The position numbers were made by a program, and so were the translations under genes. A DNA stretch of 64,000 nucleotides from Melitaea cinxia. Lineage: Eukaryota > Arthropoda > Insecta > Lepidoptera > Nymphalidae. Position 1 is the stretch's first letter. Every line of letters starts with the position of its first letter. The notes below the pieces were generated by a model that saw nothing but the letters and a program-made list of their open reading frames with translations, was not told the DNA's origin and ran no database searches. Below are positions 63,495 through 64,000 of the stretch, in pieces. The stretch lies in assembly GCF_905220565.1 (NCBI RefSeq), contig NC_059409.1:1805501-1869500 (forward strand), given 5' to 3'.

Positions 63495-63901
63495 TCCAAC
63501 AGATAAAAGCTTATGATATATTTTTGGAGTTTACTCCATAAGAATCGCTTTGCATATAAGGTCTCCAGCATGAAAAAAAATGAGGAGTAATCCAACAGAT
63601 AAAAGCTTATGATATATTTTTGGAGTTTACTCCATAAGAATCGCTTTTCATATAAGGTCTCCAGCATGAAAAAAAATGAGGAGTAAAATCTACTTAACGA
63701 CTGACCTCGTTACGTTTTTGTTAACGCCATCTATCGGAATCCAATAGGGTTCGGATAGATGGCGTTATTTGATTAATTTATTTACCATTTGATATGTTAT
63801 TAATATTTTTCTTAGACGAGTAAGCCTTTTTGTGCCTATTTAAACAGTCGATCTGAAGGAGTAAACCAGTCGTGCGTCGGAGCTGAGGCACAAACACTTT
63901 T
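63495..63901 (+). repeat. GGAGTTTACTCC repeat (family F), copy 3, with a 96-bp tandem duplication
   Basis: The unit 63495-63590 is repeated at 63591-63686 with one substitution seen (GCTTTGCATA versus GCTTTTCATA). After it come CTGACCTCGTTACG, the inverted arms AACGCCATCTATC (63723-63735) and GATAGATGGCGTT (63754-63766), then GAGTAAGCC and GGAGTAAACCAGTCGTG. The 97-codon minus frame, with its internal protein repeat, is only this duplication read through. Confidence 0.85.
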
Positions 63902-64000
63902 TTCTTTTTACCAACCAAATTCCAGTTTGTTTGTCAGATGCCAAATGGCCAACAAGACTACGTGTGTTAACGATGTTCTTATTTTATTATTTGTCGATCT

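Noticed and set aside
63374..63667. 97-codon minus frame with a repeated protein segment
   Set aside because: The protein repeat is just the 96-bp tandem DNA duplication, whose length is a multiple of three.

Overview
This 64 kb window is AT-rich animal nuclear DNA that looks lepidopteran (moth or butterfly). The evidence is its interspersed repeats. They include tRNA-headed SINEs with A-box and B-box motifs, a SINE-like family with an (ATG)n tail shared with RTE-type LINEs, a family ending in TATATAAAAAAA, many short Helitron-like elements ending CTAG, and a GAAGTCGG-ended family found in TTAA-rich sites. I recall these families from lepidopteran genomes, and one SINE group resembles the Metulj family of Heliconius from memory. 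I could not run a database comparison.

I find no convincing host protein-coding exon, rRNA, functional tRNA or CRISPR. The longest open frames are either transposon remnants or chance frames in AT-rich DNA. Real coding signal is limited to decayed C-terminal ends of RTE-type reverse transcriptases at 4.8-5.1, 33.05-33.54, 40.34-41.4 and 60.0-60.1 kb. The window is therefore best read as intergenic DNA or the inside of a very large intron.

Layout. 0-9 kb: SINE tail at the edge, a GTTCCGTA repeat, a SINE-like copy split by a GAAGTCGG element, an RTE remnant, two tRNA-derived SINEs and a Helitron-like copy. 9-17 kb: a TATATAAAA-tailed repeat, a tRNA-like repeat, a 181-bp tandem duplication, a SINE with a perfect 11-bp duplication, a candidate TATA/Inr promoter and an (AT)n tract. 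17-26 kb: a tRNA-like repeat bounded by inverted repeats, a 599-bp GAAGTCGG element inside a Helitron-like element, a complete SINE and tandem Helitron-like copies. 26-36 kb: SINE-like copies, an inverted pair of TATATAAAA repeats, self-nested copies, and an RTE fragment inside a SINE-like copy. 36-47 kb: a duplicated 67-70 bp unit, an RTE-like ORF split by a poly(A) insertion, the GGAGTTTACTCC family and a 717-bp Helitron-like element. 47-64 kb: microsatellites, a near-complete Helitron-like copy, truncated SINEs with perfect duplications, a GC-rich possible solo LTR, long single-copy stretches and a 96-bp tandem duplication.

No genes here act together in a pathway. The biology is layered transposition. 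Because several elements are inserted into copies of other families, empty sites can be compared directly, giving target-site duplications and a relative order of insertion at several loci.
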